NCBI GenBank assembly: GCA_024398435.1
Contig: JAKSJD010000004.1
Span: 144,723 to 208,722, forward strand
DNA from: Bacteroidaceae bacterium
Lineage (GTDB): Bacteria; Bacteroidota; Bacteroidia; Bacteroidales; Bacteroidaceae
DNA length: 64,000 nt
Direction: 5' to 3'
The position numbers were made by a program, and so were the translations under genes. How positions within the stretch are numbered: position 1 is the first letter of the stretch; every line of letters starts with the position of its first letter. The notes below the pieces were generated by a model. It had not been told where the DNA came from. It saw only the letters and a list, made by a program, of their open reading frames with translations, and did no database searches. Shown here piece by piece: positions 36,145-45,717 of the stretch.

Positions 36145-37509
36145 ATGGCACAGAAACCATCTATTCCAAAAGGAACGCGCGACTTCTCACCACTCGAGAT
36201 GGCCAAGCGTAACTACATTTTCAACACAATCCGTGAGGTTTATGCCCTCTACGGATTCCAACAAATTGAAACACCGGCAATGGAAAACCTCTCAACCCTA
36301 ATGGGAAAATACGGAGAGGAAGGCGACAAACTATTGTTTAAGATTCAGAATTCAGGCGACTACTTCAAGGAACTTACCGACGAAGAACTCCTCAGCCGCA
36401 ATGCAGCCAAGCTCGCAAGCAAATTCTGCGAGAAAGGCCTCAGATACGACCTTACAGTTCCATTCGCACGCTATGTTGTGCTCCATCGAGAAGAACTCTC
36501 ACTGCCTTTCAAGCGCTATCAGATTCAACCCGTTTGGAGAGCCGACCGACCACAAAAGGGACGTTACCGCGAATTCTATCAGTGTGATGCCGATGTTGTA
36601 GGTTCCGACTCATTGCTCAACGAAGTGGAACTCATGCAAATCGTCGATACCGTATTCTCACGTTTTGGAGTAAGAGTTTGCATCAAGATAAACAACAGAA
36701 AAATCCTTACAGGCATTGCCGAACTCATCGGACAAGCCGATAAGATAGTAGATATTACCGTTGCAATCGATAAACTCGACAAAATCGGTATTGATGGAGT
36801 GAATGCAGAACTTGCTGAAGACGGAATTCCTGCAGAAGCAATCGAACAACTGCAACCAATCATCAACCTTACCGGCTCTAACAACGAGAAACTCGAGACA
36901 ATGCGTAAGGTTCTTGCCCAAAGCGAAACAGGACTCAAGGGAATTGAGGAAACAGAATTCATCCTCAACACCCTTGCAAACCTCAACCTTACAAATCAGG
37001 TGGAACTCGACCTCACTCTTGCCCGTGGCCTTAACTACTATACAGGAGCAATCTTCGAAGTGAAGGCACTCGATGTGGAAATCGGAAGCATCACAGGTGG
37101 TGGCCGTTACGACAACCTCACAGGAATCTTCGGAATGCCAGGACTTTCTGGCGTAGGAATCTCATTTGGAGCCGACCGCATATTCGATGTTCTCAACCAA
37201 CTCGACCTCTATCCAAGCGAAGCAGTCAACACCACGCAGGTTCTCTTCGTCAACTTTGGAGAAGCAGAAGCACAATATTCACTTCCTGTCATTGCATCTC
37301 TTCGCAAGGCAGGCATCCGAAGCGAACTCTATCCAGACAGTACGAAGATGAAAAAGCAGATGAGCTATGCCAATGCAAAGCAGATTCCTTTCGTGGTAAT
37401 CATCGGAGAAACCGAAATGCAAGAAGGTAAACTTACTGTAAAGAATATGGTAAGTGGCGAACAAACCTCTGCCACAACTGATGAACTCATCAAAATGATT
37501 GCAGGATAA
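36145..37509 (+). CDS. hisS: Histidine-tRNA ligase
   Basis: HisRS charges tRNA-His. The 454-aa class II synthetase has [14 protein letters not shown] near the start, motif 2 with [20 protein letters not shown], the histidine-binding [14 protein letters not shown], motif 3 [13 protein letters not shown], and a C-terminal anticodon-binding domain. The length is normal. A bidirectional terminator follows. Confidence 0.97.
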   Translation: MAQKPSIPKGTRDFSPLEMAKRNYIFNTIREVYALYGFQQIETPAMENLSTLMGKYGEEGDKLLFKIQNSGDYFKELTDEELLSRNAAKLASKFCEKGLRYDLTVPFARYVVLHREELSLPFKRYQIQPVWRADRPQKGRYREFYQCDADVVGSDSLLNEVELMQIVDTVFSRFGVRVCIKINNRKILTGIAELIGQADKIVDITVAIDKLDKIGIDGVNAELAEDGIPAEAIEQLQPIINLTGSNNEKLETMRKVLAQSETGLKGIEETEFILNTLANLNLTNQVELDLTLARGLNYYTGAIFEVKALDVEIGSITGGGRYDNLTGIFGMPGLSGVGISFGADRIFDVLNQLDLYPSEAVNTTQVLFVNFGEAEAQYSLPVIASLRKAGIRSELYPDSTKMKKQMSYANAKQIPFVVIIGETEMQEGKLTVKNMVSGEQTSATTDELIKMIAG

Positions 37510-37534
37510 TAAATTATTCAAAATAACAAACAAT

Positions 37535-37558
37535 AAGGGTCGGCTTCAACCGACCCTT
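37535..37558. terminator. Bidirectional hairpin between hisS and OMP gene
   Basis: AAGGGTCGG (37535-37543) and CCGACCCTT (37550-37558) form a perfect 9-bp stem with a 6-nt loop, flanked by partly complementary AT-rich arms. It can serve both convergent genes. Confidence 0.8.
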
Positions 37559-37584
37559 GCTGTTATTTCAATATAGAATGCCAA

Positions 37585-37620
37585 TATCCTAGAATCCCTG
37601 GAATTTCTAGATTAACTAGA
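37585..37620. repeat. Four-unit 9-bp tandem repeat
   Basis: Units TATCCTAGA, ATCCCTGGA, ATTTCTAGA and TTAACTAGA abut. The last one contains the stop codon of the outer-membrane gene. The style matches the 9-bp array at 10268-10312. Confidence 0.65.
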
Positions 37621-38206
37621 ACATATAACCAACCGTAGCAGTAAATGTAGTCATTGCATCAGGGGCATACTTGCTAAGATAGAACTGATGCTCGTAGCTG
37701 ACACCCATTGTGAAGAACTTGATACTAATCTGAGTCTTTATTCCAGGGCCCATAGTGATGAAACTACTTGGGTCGATTCCGCAGTCAAGTTTTCTTACAT
37801 TCTTTTGGAAAGGACGAAGGTGCATCAATCCTGCTCCGATGTATGGAGAAAACTGTAACCAAACAGTACCGGAACGCAAAGGGAAACAATAACCACCCTT
37901 CAATTTATAATAGCGTCCGCAAATCTTGCCACGAATATTATCGAATGGTTTGCCAACAATATCGGAATCATAAATATATGCATACCTACGATAATGCTCA
38001 AACGAAGCACCAATATAGATATTATGCAGAGTGGCATCAACAACTCCACCCGAAATCTCATCCGAATTCCAATCGTCTCCGATAGTGCGGCTAAGCGAAA
38101 TACCACCAGCAACAGTTACAGGTGCTTCCTTCCCAAAAATAAATTGGGCATTGGCTTGAATGGCAAACGCCATCATCATTGTTAGTATTGATAAAAGTTT
38201 CTTCAT
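37616..38206 (-). CDS. Small outer-membrane beta-barrel protein
   Basis: The 196-aa product has a signal peptide (MKKLLSILTMMMAFAIQANAQ) and alternating amphipathic strands such as TVAGGISLSRTIG, YYKLKGGYCFPLRSG and MGPGIKTQISIKFF, ending with the aromatic C-terminus FTATVGYMF typical of barrel proteins inserted by BamA. No enzymatic motif is present. It is probably a porin-like or adhesin-like barrel of 8 strands; the role is unknown. Confidence 0.8.
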   Translation of the reverse strand: MKKLLSILTMMMAFAIQANAQFIFGKEAPVTVAGGISLSRTIGDDWNSDEISGGVVDATLHNIYIGASFEHYRRYAYIYDSDIVGKPFDNIRGKICGRYYKLKGGYCFPLRSGTVWLQFSPYIGAGLMHLRPFQKNVRKLDCGIDPSSFITMGPGIKTQISIKFFTMGVSYEHQFYLSKYAPDAMTTFTATVGYMF

Positions 38207-38447
38207 AATTTTACTATTATTATAAATTGTCTCTTAAGATATAACAATTTAGTCGGGCTATTTGTGACATCAAAAGGCAACTTTTTTTGAAAAAATATTA
38301 TTTCGGCTGCTAAGTTAAACAAAAAATCAATAAAAACACCTCAAAATAATCTTATTTCCTTATTGTTTTAACGACTTTATCGATTTTATACATACAAATG
38401 CAATGTGTGTTAATCATTTCCGCCTACACATTATATTATATAAATAT
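38207..38447. other. AT-rich spacer, no gene seen
   Basis: This part of the 361-nt gap between the OMP and HU genes shows only AT-rich sequence and a near-match to a -7 box on the minus strand (TAACTTAG near 38312). Repeats and the HU terminator occupy the remainder of the gap. Confidence 0.5.
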
Positions 38448-38485
38448 AGTCAACAAGTCAACGGGTCAATAGGTCAGCAAGCTGG
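38448..38485. repeat. 8-bp tandem repeat, GTCAAC family
   Basis: Units AGTCAACA, AGTCAACG, GGTCAATA, GGTCAGCA and AGCTGG follow each other. The same unit family is found at 30961-30999. Confidence 0.75.
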
Positions 38486-38501
38486 AATTATTAATACCAA
38501 C

Positions 38502-38538
38502 AAAAAAAGCTATGCTTTCGATGTGAAAACATAGCTTT
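38502..38538 (-). terminator. Terminator of the HU gene
   Basis: On the minus strand AAGCTATG and CATAGCTT form an 8-bp stem followed by TTTTTTT, 30 nt after the HU stop. Confidence 0.85.
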
Positions 38539-38567
38539 GTAGCCAAAGTAGCTAAAACTTCAATGCA

Positions 38568-38840
38568 TTACTTAACAGCCTTGTTGAGTTCAGCACCAGC
38601 CTTGAACTTTACGACCTTCTTAGCAGCGATCTTGATAACTTGCTTTGTCTGAGGGTTGATACCCTTGCGAGCAGGCTTTTCAACTACTGAGAATGTACCG
38701 AAACCGATGAGAGAGAACTTACTACCCTGCATCAATTCGCCTGTTACTGACTTAAAAACTGCTTCAACAGCCTTCTTTGCCTGAACCTTTGAGAGACCAG
38801 CCTTTACTGCTACTGCATCTACTAATTCACTTTTGTTCAT
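38568..38840 (-). CDS. hup: HU-family DNA-binding protein
   Basis: HU bends and packages DNA as a dimer. The 90-aa protein has the classic sequence: MNKSELVDAVAVKAGLSK, the GFGTFSVVEKPARKGINPQT arm with its Pro-bearing tip, and VVKFKAGAELNKAVK at the end. It has its own strong -33/-7 promoter and a terminator, consistent with high expression as a single-gene unit. Confidence 0.96.
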   Translation of the reverse strand: MNKSELVDAVAVKAGLSKVQAKKAVEAVFKSVTGELMQGSKFSLIGFGTFSVVEKPARKGINPQTKQVIKIAAKKVVKFKAGAELNKAVK

Positions 38841-38930
38841 AATGAAAATTTTAATTTGTTAAAACTATAATGGTTACTAAAATAAGAAATTTCTTCCTTG
38901 GTAAGCCTATTGTAAGGCAACTTGTCAGTG

Positions 38931-38961
38931 CAAATATATGTGTTATTTTGCAATAAACAAA
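38931..38961 (-). promoter_or_regulatory. -33/-7 promoter for the HU gene
   Basis: On the minus strand TTTG (38961-38958), 19 nt and TATATTTG (38938-38931) form a consensus Bacteroidetes promoter with a leader of about 84 nt. Confidence 0.8.
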
Positions 38962-39044
38962 CAAAAAACATTAAAAAAATGCAAAAAACAAGCATATTTT
39001 TTATGTTTAGAGGGCTTTTTTATCGTTTTATGGCTATAAAACCT

Positions 39045-39052
39045 TAATTTTG
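39045..39052 (+). promoter_or_regulatory. -7 promoter box for rhomboid gene
   Basis: TAATTTTG matches TAnnTTTG; the transcript would start near 39059, about 86 nt before the ATG. Confidence 0.55.
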
Positions 39053-39144
39053 CACTCGCAATTCAATGCAAACCCGTTGTTAATCGGGTGACTAACGAAT
39101 TTAACTACATTTCAGATAAATAAAAAAACGAAAGGATAAAGTAG

Positions 39145-40008
39145 ATGATGACGAAATGCGTAAAATATTTGTTGATTTTGAATGTTGTGGCGTTCCTTAT
39201 CGACATGGTTATGCCAGCACTTGGCAATATATGTGCGTTATATTATTTTGATGACCCTTATGGTAGGTTCATGCCTCATCAATTGGTGACTTACATGTTC
39301 ATGCATGGCGATTTCATGCATATTTTCTTCAATATGTTTGCATTGTGGATGTTTGGACGAATCATTGAGCAGTCGCTTGGAATGAAGCGATTCCTTATAT
39401 ATTATTTCGTATGCGGAATAGGAGCTGCACTTGTTCAGGAAGTGGGTCAGGCGATAGGTCTTATAAGTCCGCTTTCGAGTACGGTGGGAGCAAGTGGAGC
39501 CATCTATGGAATCTTGCTTGCCTTTGGAATGCTCTATCCAAACGAAAAGATGTTCATCATACCAATCCCAGTGCCAATCAAGGCAAAGTGGTTTGTTATA
39601 GGATATGCAGCCATCGAATTGTTTGAAGGTTTCCATTCTTCAGATGGAGTTGCCCATTTTGCCCATCTCGGTGGAATGCTCTTCGGTATAATCCTTATTC
39701 TTTATTGGAAGGAAAAGGCTAACCGACCTGCAAACTATTTCGACAGGCAAACCAAGCCAAAATGGAAAGTTCGCACAAACACAAAACCAAGTACTGGAAA
39801 AGTACAAACAGAAAGCTACAATAAGGATGAACGAAGTGGCAGCTACGGTAATGGAAAGTTCAGCCATAGTGCTGACTATCAGTATAATGCAGAACAACAA
39901 GCTCGTAACGAACAGATTGATAAGATACTTGAGAAAATCCGTGCAAACGGTTATAGTAGTTTAACTGCTGAGGAAAAGAAAATGTTGTTTGATGCAAGCA
40001 ACAAATAA
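39145..40008 (+). CDS. Rhomboid-family intramembrane serine protease
   Basis: Rhomboids cut membrane proteins within the bilayer. The 287-aa protein has six hydrophobic segments, the HGDFMHIFFNMFALWMFG stretch in the second region, catalytic Ser118 in VGASGAIYG and catalytic His174 in HFAHLGGMLFG. A hydrophilic tail of about 90 residues ends with the conserved ANGYSSLTAEEKKMLFDAS module. Methionines 1 and 2 are both possible starts. It is followed 48 nt later by an EEP-family gene, probably in one operon. Confidence 0.93.
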   Translation: MMTKCVKYLLILNVVAFLIDMVMPALGNICALYYFDDPYGRFMPHQLVTYMFMHGDFMHIFFNMFALWMFGRIIEQSLGMKRFLIYYFVCGIGAALVQEVGQAIGLISPLSSTVGASGAIYGILLAFGMLYPNEKMFIIPIPVPIKAKWFVIGYAAIELFEGFHSSDGVAHFAHLGGMLFGIILILYWKEKANRPANYFDRQTKPKWKVRTNTKPSTGKVQTESYNKDERSGSYGNGKFSHSADYQYNAEQQARNEQIDKILEKIRANGYSSLTAEEKKMLFDASNK

Positions 40009-40056
40009 AAGTTATAGAATATAGATTACGGGAAAAATCATTTATAGATTTTAGGA

Positions 40057-41172
40057 ATGAAGATTATAAAGGCAATATTGGTGTGGGCGCTTTCGATTAT
40101 TAATACGATTGCAGTGGTGTTGATGGCTGTCTGTGCCTATTCCGTATATCTTCATCCTGTTCATTTTCCTAATTGGTCGTATCTCGGAATGATTTTTCCG
40201 GCTTTCGTGATTATTACAATATGTTTTATTCCAATCTGGCTTCTGCTCAAATGGAAAAACTGCCTTATATCGATTCTTGGAATGGTGGTTTGCTGGGGTA
40301 GCATTCGTGACTATTGCCCTGTTAACCTGATGCAAGGAAAACCAGAGGGAAAGACAATCAAGATGCTGTCCTACAATGTCTATATGTTTGGCCAATGGAC
40401 CGATAATGATTGGGACGAGAGTGTTATTGCCAACTATATTGTAGATTCCGATGCCGATATTGTTTGTCTTCAGGAAGCCGCCAACATTTCAAACGAGATA
40501 ATCAACGAAAAACTTACTTCTGCCTATCCTTACATCAAGATGGGCAATGCAAAGGATTCGCCTACGGTTCTTCTTTCGAAATATCCTATCCTTGATATTG
40601 ACTCGATTCAATATTCAACGATTTCGGGTTCGAGTTACATTTATAATGTAAATGTGGATGGAGATACGATAGCCGTAATCAACAACCATCTCGAATCATA
40701 CCAGCTTACCAACGAGGATAAGGAACTTTACAAGAAACTGATTAAGGAATCGGCCGGACAAATCAAGGACGATGCCGGCGAACTTGGAGCCGATACTGCC
40801 AACTTTGATGCAAAGCAGACATTCTGGATGTTGGAGGAAAAGGTGGCTGCCGCCACTTCAATTCGTGCCACTCAGGCTGATCTTCTTGCCGAAACTATCG
40901 AAAATTGTAAACAGAAATACATAATTGTCTGTGGCGACTTCAATGATTCTCCTGTTTCCTATGTTCACCACAAACTGACTTCGGGCAAACTTCATGATGC
41001 ATATACCGAAGCCGGAAACGGACCTGGTTGGTCGTACAACAAAAACGGTATGTATTTCCGCATTGATAACATATTAATTAGCGAAAACATGCGCTCTTAT
41101 AGAGCAAAAGTGGAGAAAACAAGCAAAGAAAGTGACCATTATCCTATTTTTTGCACTTTAGAATTGCTCTAA
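40057..41172 (+). CDS. Membrane-anchored EEP-family hydrolase
   Basis: The 371-aa protein has three N-terminal transmembrane helices (about 5-29, 43-64, 69-85) and an endonuclease/exonuclease/phosphatase domain: MLSYNVYMFG near 107, the metal glutamate in IVCLQEA, VINNHLES, CGDFNDSPVS and the terminal SDHYPIF. Such proteins cleave phosphodiesters in DNA, lipids or nucleotides; the substrate is unknown. It is paired with the rhomboid gene. Confidence 0.88.
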   Translation: MKIIKAILVWALSIINTIAVVLMAVCAYSVYLHPVHFPNWSYLGMIFPAFVIITICFIPIWLLLKWKNCLISILGMVVCWGSIRDYCPVNLMQGKPEGKTIKMLSYNVYMFGQWTDNDWDESVIANYIVDSDADIVCLQEAANISNEIINEKLTSAYPYIKMGNAKDSPTVLLSKYPILDIDSIQYSTISGSSYIYNVNVDGDTIAVINNHLESYQLTNEDKELYKKLIKESAGQIKDDAGELGADTANFDAKQTFWMLEEKVAAATSIRATQADLLAETIENCKQKYIIVCGDFNDSPVSYVHHKLTSGKLHDAYTEAGNGPGWSYNKNGMYFRIDNILISENMRSYRAKVEKTSKESDHYPIFCTLELL

Positions 41173-41187
41173 ATCTAAAAAAAGTAT

Positions 41188-41195
41188 TATCTTTG
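41188..41195 (+). promoter_or_regulatory. -7 promoter box for secDF
   Basis: TATCTTTG is a perfect box, giving a leader of about 128 nt that includes a small hairpin (CGTGCA 41223-41228 with TGCACG 41247-41252). Confidence 0.65.
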
Positions 41196-41329
41196 CAACC
41201 TTGAAGTAGTATGGCAACCGCCCGTGCACATCTTTTTCATAGATTTTGCACGCATGCGCAAGGCCATTTCTGCTGCAATGAGAGATCAATAAAACAATAA
41301 AACAAATAATAATTTAATCATTAACAAAA

Positions 41330-44300
41330 ATGCAAAACAAAGGATTTGTTAAGTTCTTAGCGATTGCGCTAACACTTATCTGCATTTTCTATCTGTCATT
41401 CTCTGTAGTGACCAGCATTGTTGACAACAAGGCTGCAAAGATGGAAGCTAAAGAAGCAGAACTTTACTTAGATTCGCTCAATGCGGATCAAAGCTTCTAC
41501 CTCGGAAGCTACAACTTGAAGCAGTGCCGCGAAACTGCCATTGGTCTTGGTCTTGACCTTAAGGGCGGTATGAACGTCATTCTTGAAGTTTCAGTTCCTG
41601 AAGTAGTTAAGGCATTAGCCGACCACAAAACTGATTCCACTTTTGTTAAGTCTGTAGAAGAAGCTCAGCAGCAGGCTATCGAAAGTCAGGACGATTTTAT
41701 CTCACTGTTTGTCAAAGCCTTTAAGAAGAACGACCCACAGGGCAACCTTGCGTCAATCTTTGCAACTCAGCAGCTTAGAGGCAAAGTGGCTACAACAAGC
41801 ACAGACAACGAAGTTGAAAAGGTATTGCGTACAGAAGTCAACGCTGCTGTTGACAACGCATTCACAGTGCTTCGTACTCGTATCGACCGTTTCGGTGTTG
41901 TTCAGCCAAACATTCAGAAGATTGAAGGTCAGGCAGGCCGTATCATGGTTGAATTGCCAGGTATTAAGGAACCAGAGCGCGTTCGTAAGCTCCTTCAGGG
42001 AAGTGCGAACCTCGAATTCTGGGAGACTTATGACACTCAGGTAGTTCTTCCTTACCTCACTCAGCTCAACACAGCTCTCCGCGATGGTCAGGTTGTTGAA
42101 GAAAACGACACAACAGCTGAAGAAGCAACTGAAGATGTTGCTGAAGTTGAAGAGGCAGTAGACACAACAGCTGAAGAAGCAGGTAACATCCTTTCACAGG
42201 TATCAACTGACGACCAGCCATCTGCAAAGAAGGAAACAAGTGCTGCCGACCTCGAAAAGGCAAAGGCAGAGAACCCTCTCTTCGCACTCCTCCAGCCAGT
42301 TAACGGTGCTGCAGGTTGTATGGTAGGTTACGCATTGGCATCAGATACTGCTGAAATCAGCAAGCTCGTTTCTGGTGAAATCGCTAAGCACATTCTCCCA
42401 GGCGACCTCAGTCTTAAGTGGGGCGTTAAGGCAGAAGACAAGGCTGGCAAGGTATTCACTCTCTATGCAATCCGTCAGACAGGTCAGAATGGCCGTGCTC
42501 CACTCGAAGGTGAAGTAATCACAGATGCAAAGGACGAATTCGACCAGTTTGGTAAGCCATGCGTAAGCATGAAGATGAACACAGAAGGTGCTCGCAAGTG
42601 GGCTACACTCACAGAACAAAATGTCGACCATGCAATTGCAATCGTTCTCGACAACCTCGTATACAGTGCACCTAACGTAAACGGTAAGATCGACGGTGGT
42701 AGTTCACAGATCACAGGTCACTTCACTGCTAACGATACTAAGGACCTTGCAAACGTACTCAACTCAGGTAAGATGCCAGCTCCTACACAGATCGTTCAGG
42801 AAGATATCGTAGGTCCATCACTCGGTCAGGAATCAATCAATGCAGGTTTCATCTCATTCATCATCGCGTTCATCGTATTGATGATCTACATGTGCCTCAT
42901 GTACGGTTTCCGTCCAGGTATGGTTGCTAACTGTGCTCTCCTCCTCAACTTCTTCTTCACTCTCGGTATCCTCACATCATTGCAGGCAGCCCTCACAATG
43001 TCAGGAATTGCCGGTATGGTCCTCACACTCGGTATGGCAGTCGATGCCAACGTGCTTATCTATGAGCGTACCAAGGAAGAAATGAAGGCCGGAAAGAACA
43101 TCAAGAACGCAGTTGCAGCAGGTTACAGCAACGCATTCTCAGCAATCTTCGACTCCAACCTCACATCAATCATCACAGGTGTAATTCTCTTCTACTTCGG
43201 TACAGGTCCAATCAAGGGATTCGCAACTACACTCATCATCGGTATCGTCTGCTCATTCTTTACAGCAGTTTGGTTGACTCGTATTTGCTACGAACACTTC
43301 CTCAACCGCGATAAGTGGACAGACCTCACATTCGTTACTTCATTCTCAAAGAACTTGATGAAGGGAACTAAGTACAACTTCATGGGAGTTTATAAGAAGT
43401 CATTCCTTGGCTTCGGCATCTTCCTTGCAGTTTGTATCATTTCACTCTGTGTTCGTGGTCTCAGCCAGTCAATCGACTTCACAGGTGGACGTAACTATAA
43501 GGTAGAATTCGTACAGCCAGTCGACCGTCTCGCAATCGAGAACAACCTCGACGAGAAGTTCCAGAGCCTCGTTGCAGCCAACGAAGATGTTGACAAGGCA
43601 ACAGTACACGTACTCGCACTCGGAACCGACGGAACAATGGTTCGTATCACCACCAACTATCGCATCAACGAAAACGGACAGAATGTTGACGAAGAAATCG
43701 AACGCGTAATCTACGAAACACTCGTTGAAGGTGGACAGATCGATGGTAATACAGTAGACTTCGACCACTTCAAGAACCGTGACGAACGCGAAGGCGGATC
43801 AATCATCAGTTCACAGAAGGTAGGACCATCAATCGCAGAAGATATCACACGTGGAGCAATCATCTCAGTCATCCTTGCCCTCATCGCAATCTTCCTCTAC
43901 ATCCTCTTCCGCTTCCGCAACCTCGCATTCTCTGTAGGTGCAATCGTAGCATTGACACTCGATACACTCCTCATCATCGGTATGTACTCACTCTGCTGGG
44001 GATGGATTGGATTCTCTCTTGAAATCGACCAGACATTCATCGGAGCTATCCTGACAGCTATCGGTTACTCAATCAACGATAAGGTGGTAATCTTCGACCG
44101 TATCCGTGAGGAACTTGGACTCTATCCAAAGCGCGACAAGCAGCAACTCTTCAACCAGTCGCTCAACGCAACCCTCGCTCGTACAATCAACACATCAGTA
44201 TCTACACTCATCGTATTGCTCTGTATCTTCATCTTCGGTGGTGAGAGCATTCGTTCATTCTCATTCGCAATGATACTTGGTGTGCTCATCGGTACAACAT

Positions 44301-44383
44301 CTTCACTCTTCATCGCAGCACCAACAGCATTCTTGGTACTCGGTCGCAAGATCAAGGAAGAAGAAGCACCAGCAGAAGCATAA
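41330..44383 (+). CDS. secDF: Fused protein-export subunits SecD-SecF
   Basis: SecDF uses the proton gradient to help pull proteins through SecYEG. In this 1017-aa fusion the SecD half has DLKGGMNVILEV near 84, a P1 periplasmic domain and TM segments around VLTLGMAVDANVLIYERTKEE. The SecF half starts near 690 with SIDFTGGRNYKVEF and has AIGYSINDKVVIFDRIRE. Twelve helices are expected. An acidic, low-complexity insertion at about 255-305 (for example EENDTTAEEATEDVAEVEE) lies within the SecD periplasmic region. The fusion is standard in Bacteroidetes. Confidence 0.96.
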   Translation: MQNKGFVKFLAIALTLICIFYLSFSVVTSIVDNKAAKMEAKEAELYLDSLNADQSFYLGSYNLKQCRETAIGLGLDLKGGMNVILEVSVPEVVKALADHKTDSTFVKSVEEAQQQAIESQDDFISLFVKAFKKNDPQGNLASIFATQQLRGKVATTSTDNEVEKVLRTEVNAAVDNAFTVLRTRIDRFGVVQPNIQKIEGQAGRIMVELPGIKEPERVRKLLQGSANLEFWETYDTQVVLPYLTQLNTALRDGQVVEENDTTAEEATEDVAEVEEAVDTTAEEAGNILSQVSTDDQPSAKKETSAADLEKAKAENPLFALLQPVNGAAGCMVGYALASDTAEISKLVSGEIAKHILPGDLSLKWGVKAEDKAGKVFTLYAIRQTGQNGRAPLEGEVITDAKDEFDQFGKPCVSMKMNTEGARKWATLTEQNVDHAIAIVLDNLVYSAPNVNGKIDGGSSQITGHFTANDTKDLANVLNSGKMPAPTQIVQEDIVGPSLGQESINAGFISFIIAFIVLMIYMCLMYGFRPGMVANCALLLNFFFTLGILTSLQAALTMSGIAGMVLTLGMAVDANVLIYERTKEEMKAGKNIKNAVAAGYSNAFSAIFDSNLTSIITGVILFYFGTGPIKGFATTLIIGIVCSFFTAVWLTRICYEHFLNRDKWTDLTFVTSFSKNLMKGTKYNFMGVYKKSFLGFGIFLAVCIISLCVRGLSQSIDFTGGRNYKVEFVQPVDRLAIENNLDEKFQSLVAANEDVDKATVHVLALGTDGTMVRITTNYRINENGQNVDEEIERVIYETLVEGGQIDGNTVDFDHFKNRDEREGGSIISSQKVGPSIAEDITRGAIISVILALIAIFLYILFRFRNLAFSVGAIVALTLDTLLIIGMYSLCWGWIGFSLEIDQTFIGAILTAIGYSINDKVVIFDRIREELGLYPKRDKQQLFNQSLNATLARTINTSVSTLIVLLCIFIFGGESIRSFSFAMILGVLIGTTSSLFIAAPTAFLVLGRKIKEEEAPAEA

Positions 44384-44432
44384 TCCGCAATTCAAGGTTG
44401 AGGCAATCAACCAAACAAATACAAACTTTAAA

Positions 44433-44464
44433 GAGGTTCAGCCAATCAAGGTTGAGCCTCTTTA
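44433..44464 (+). terminator. Terminator of secDF
   Basis: GAGGTTCAGCC (44433-44443) and GGTTGAGCCTC (44450-44460) pair over 11 positions, with a G-T pair or two, followed by a short T tract. Confidence 0.85.
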
Positions 44465-44511
44465 TATATATAATATAATAATGTGTAGAAAAAACATAGC
44501 GGTTCGTGACT

Positions 44512-44666
44512 CAATTCCTTGCTAAACAAGGCCTCATTTCTTGCTAAACTCGACCCAATTTCTCGCAAGGTTTGAGTTTATTTCTCGCGAAACATTGACC
44601 CATTTCTCGCGATGTTTGAGGTCATTCTTCGCGATGTTTGATGCCGTTTCTCGCGAAACTTTTGCC
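44512..44666. repeat. Seven-unit tandem array, period about 22 bp
   Basis: Seven degenerate units carry the core CATTTCTCGCGAAAC or CATTTCTCGCGATGTTTGA, starting near 44512, 44535, 44556, 44580, 44601, 44623 and 44645. The same core recurs at 53736-53796. The array lies between the secDF terminator and the ddh promoter and has no coding frame of its own. Confidence 0.85.
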
Positions 44667-44717
44667 CTACACAAAAAATATTTCGATATTTATCACTCGC
44701 CATTCCCATTTTTTTTC

Positions 44718-44725
44718 TAACTTTG
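44718..44725 (+). promoter_or_regulatory. -7 promoter box for ddh
   Basis: TAACTTTG is a perfect box; with it, transcription starts near 44732 and the longer in-frame ATG at 44638 is excluded. Confidence 0.7.
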
Positions 44726-44757
44726 CAACGCAAAATAAAACGAAAACCATCACAACT

Positions 44758-45678
44758 ATGCAGACAGAAACAATCAAAATAGCAATCGTTGGTTACGGAA
44801 ACATCGGACGCTATGCAATCGATGCAGTAGAAGCCGCACCAGACATGGAGTGTGTAGGAATCGTTCGTCGCAGTTTCGACGGACTTCAACCAACAGCCGA
44901 TGGAAAGTATTTCCTCGCAGGCTATCCAGTAGCAACCGATATCCGCCAACTCGGACACGTGGATGTAGCCATTCTCGCCACTCCAACACGTAAGGTGGAA
45001 GAATATGCTCGCCAGATCCTCTCATACGGAATCAATACAGTCGACAGTTTCGACATCCACACACAGATTGTCGACCTTCGCCGCAATCTTGACGAAGTGG
45101 CAAAGCAGAACGGACGCGTAAGTATCATCAGTGCCGGTTGGGACCCAGGAAGCGATTCAATCGTACGCACACTCATGCAGAGCCTTGCACCATCTGGAAT
45201 CAGCTACACCAACTTCGGACCAGGTCGAAGTATGGGCCATTCCGTTGCAGTTCGTGCTATCGAAGGAGTTCGTGATGCCCTCTCAATGACAATTCCAGTA
45301 GGTACCGGAATCCATCGTCGCATGGTTTATGTAGAACTCGAAGAAGGTGCCGACTTCAAGAAAGTTGAGGCAGCCATCAAGGCCGACCCTTATTTCGTAA
45401 ACGATGAAACTCATGTTCAGCAAGTGGACCGAGTGGCCGACCTCAATGATGTAGGCCACGGAGTCAACCTCGTTCGCAAGGGAGTCAGTGGCAAGACCCA
45501 CAACCAAATGTTTGAGTTCAACATGCACATCAACAATCCAGCCCTTACTTCACAGGTACTTGTAAACGTTGCCCGTGCAAGTATGCGCCAACAGCCAGGA
45601 GCCTATACAATGGTAGAATTGCCAGTGATCGATATGCTTCCAGGCAATCGCGAAGATATTATCCGCCACTTGGTATAA
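44758..45678 (+). CDS. ddh: meso-Diaminopimelate D-dehydrogenase
   Basis: Ddh reductively aminates tetrahydrodipicolinate in one step to meso-diaminopimelate, for lysine and peptidoglycan. The 306-aa protein has the NADP-binding IAIVGYGNIGRYA at about 8-20, VAILATPTRK, SAGWDPGSDSIVR, NFGPGRSMGHSVAVR and the late PVGTGIHRR. It resembles the Corynebacterium enzyme in layout. The start at 44758 is fixed by the -7 box. It has its own promoter and stands apart from other lysine genes. Confidence 0.93.
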   Translation: MQTETIKIAIVGYGNIGRYAIDAVEAAPDMECVGIVRRSFDGLQPTADGKYFLAGYPVATDIRQLGHVDVAILATPTRKVEEYARQILSYGINTVDSFDIHTQIVDLRRNLDEVAKQNGRVSIISAGWDPGSDSIVRTLMQSLAPSGISYTNFGPGRSMGHSVAVRAIEGVRDALSMTIPVGTGIHRRMVYVELEEGADFKKVEAAIKADPYFVNDETHVQQVDRVADLNDVGHGVNLVRKGVSGKTHNQMFEFNMHINNPALTSQVLVNVARASMRQQPGAYTMVELPVIDMLPGNREDIIRHLV

Positions 45679-45717
45679 GTCGTCACAGGCTTTGGGCCAA
45701 CTGAATAATTACTTTTA

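Noticed and set aside
44512-44666. Possible CRISPR array
   Set aside because: Units of about 22 nt abut directly without unique spacers, and no cas gene is in the window.
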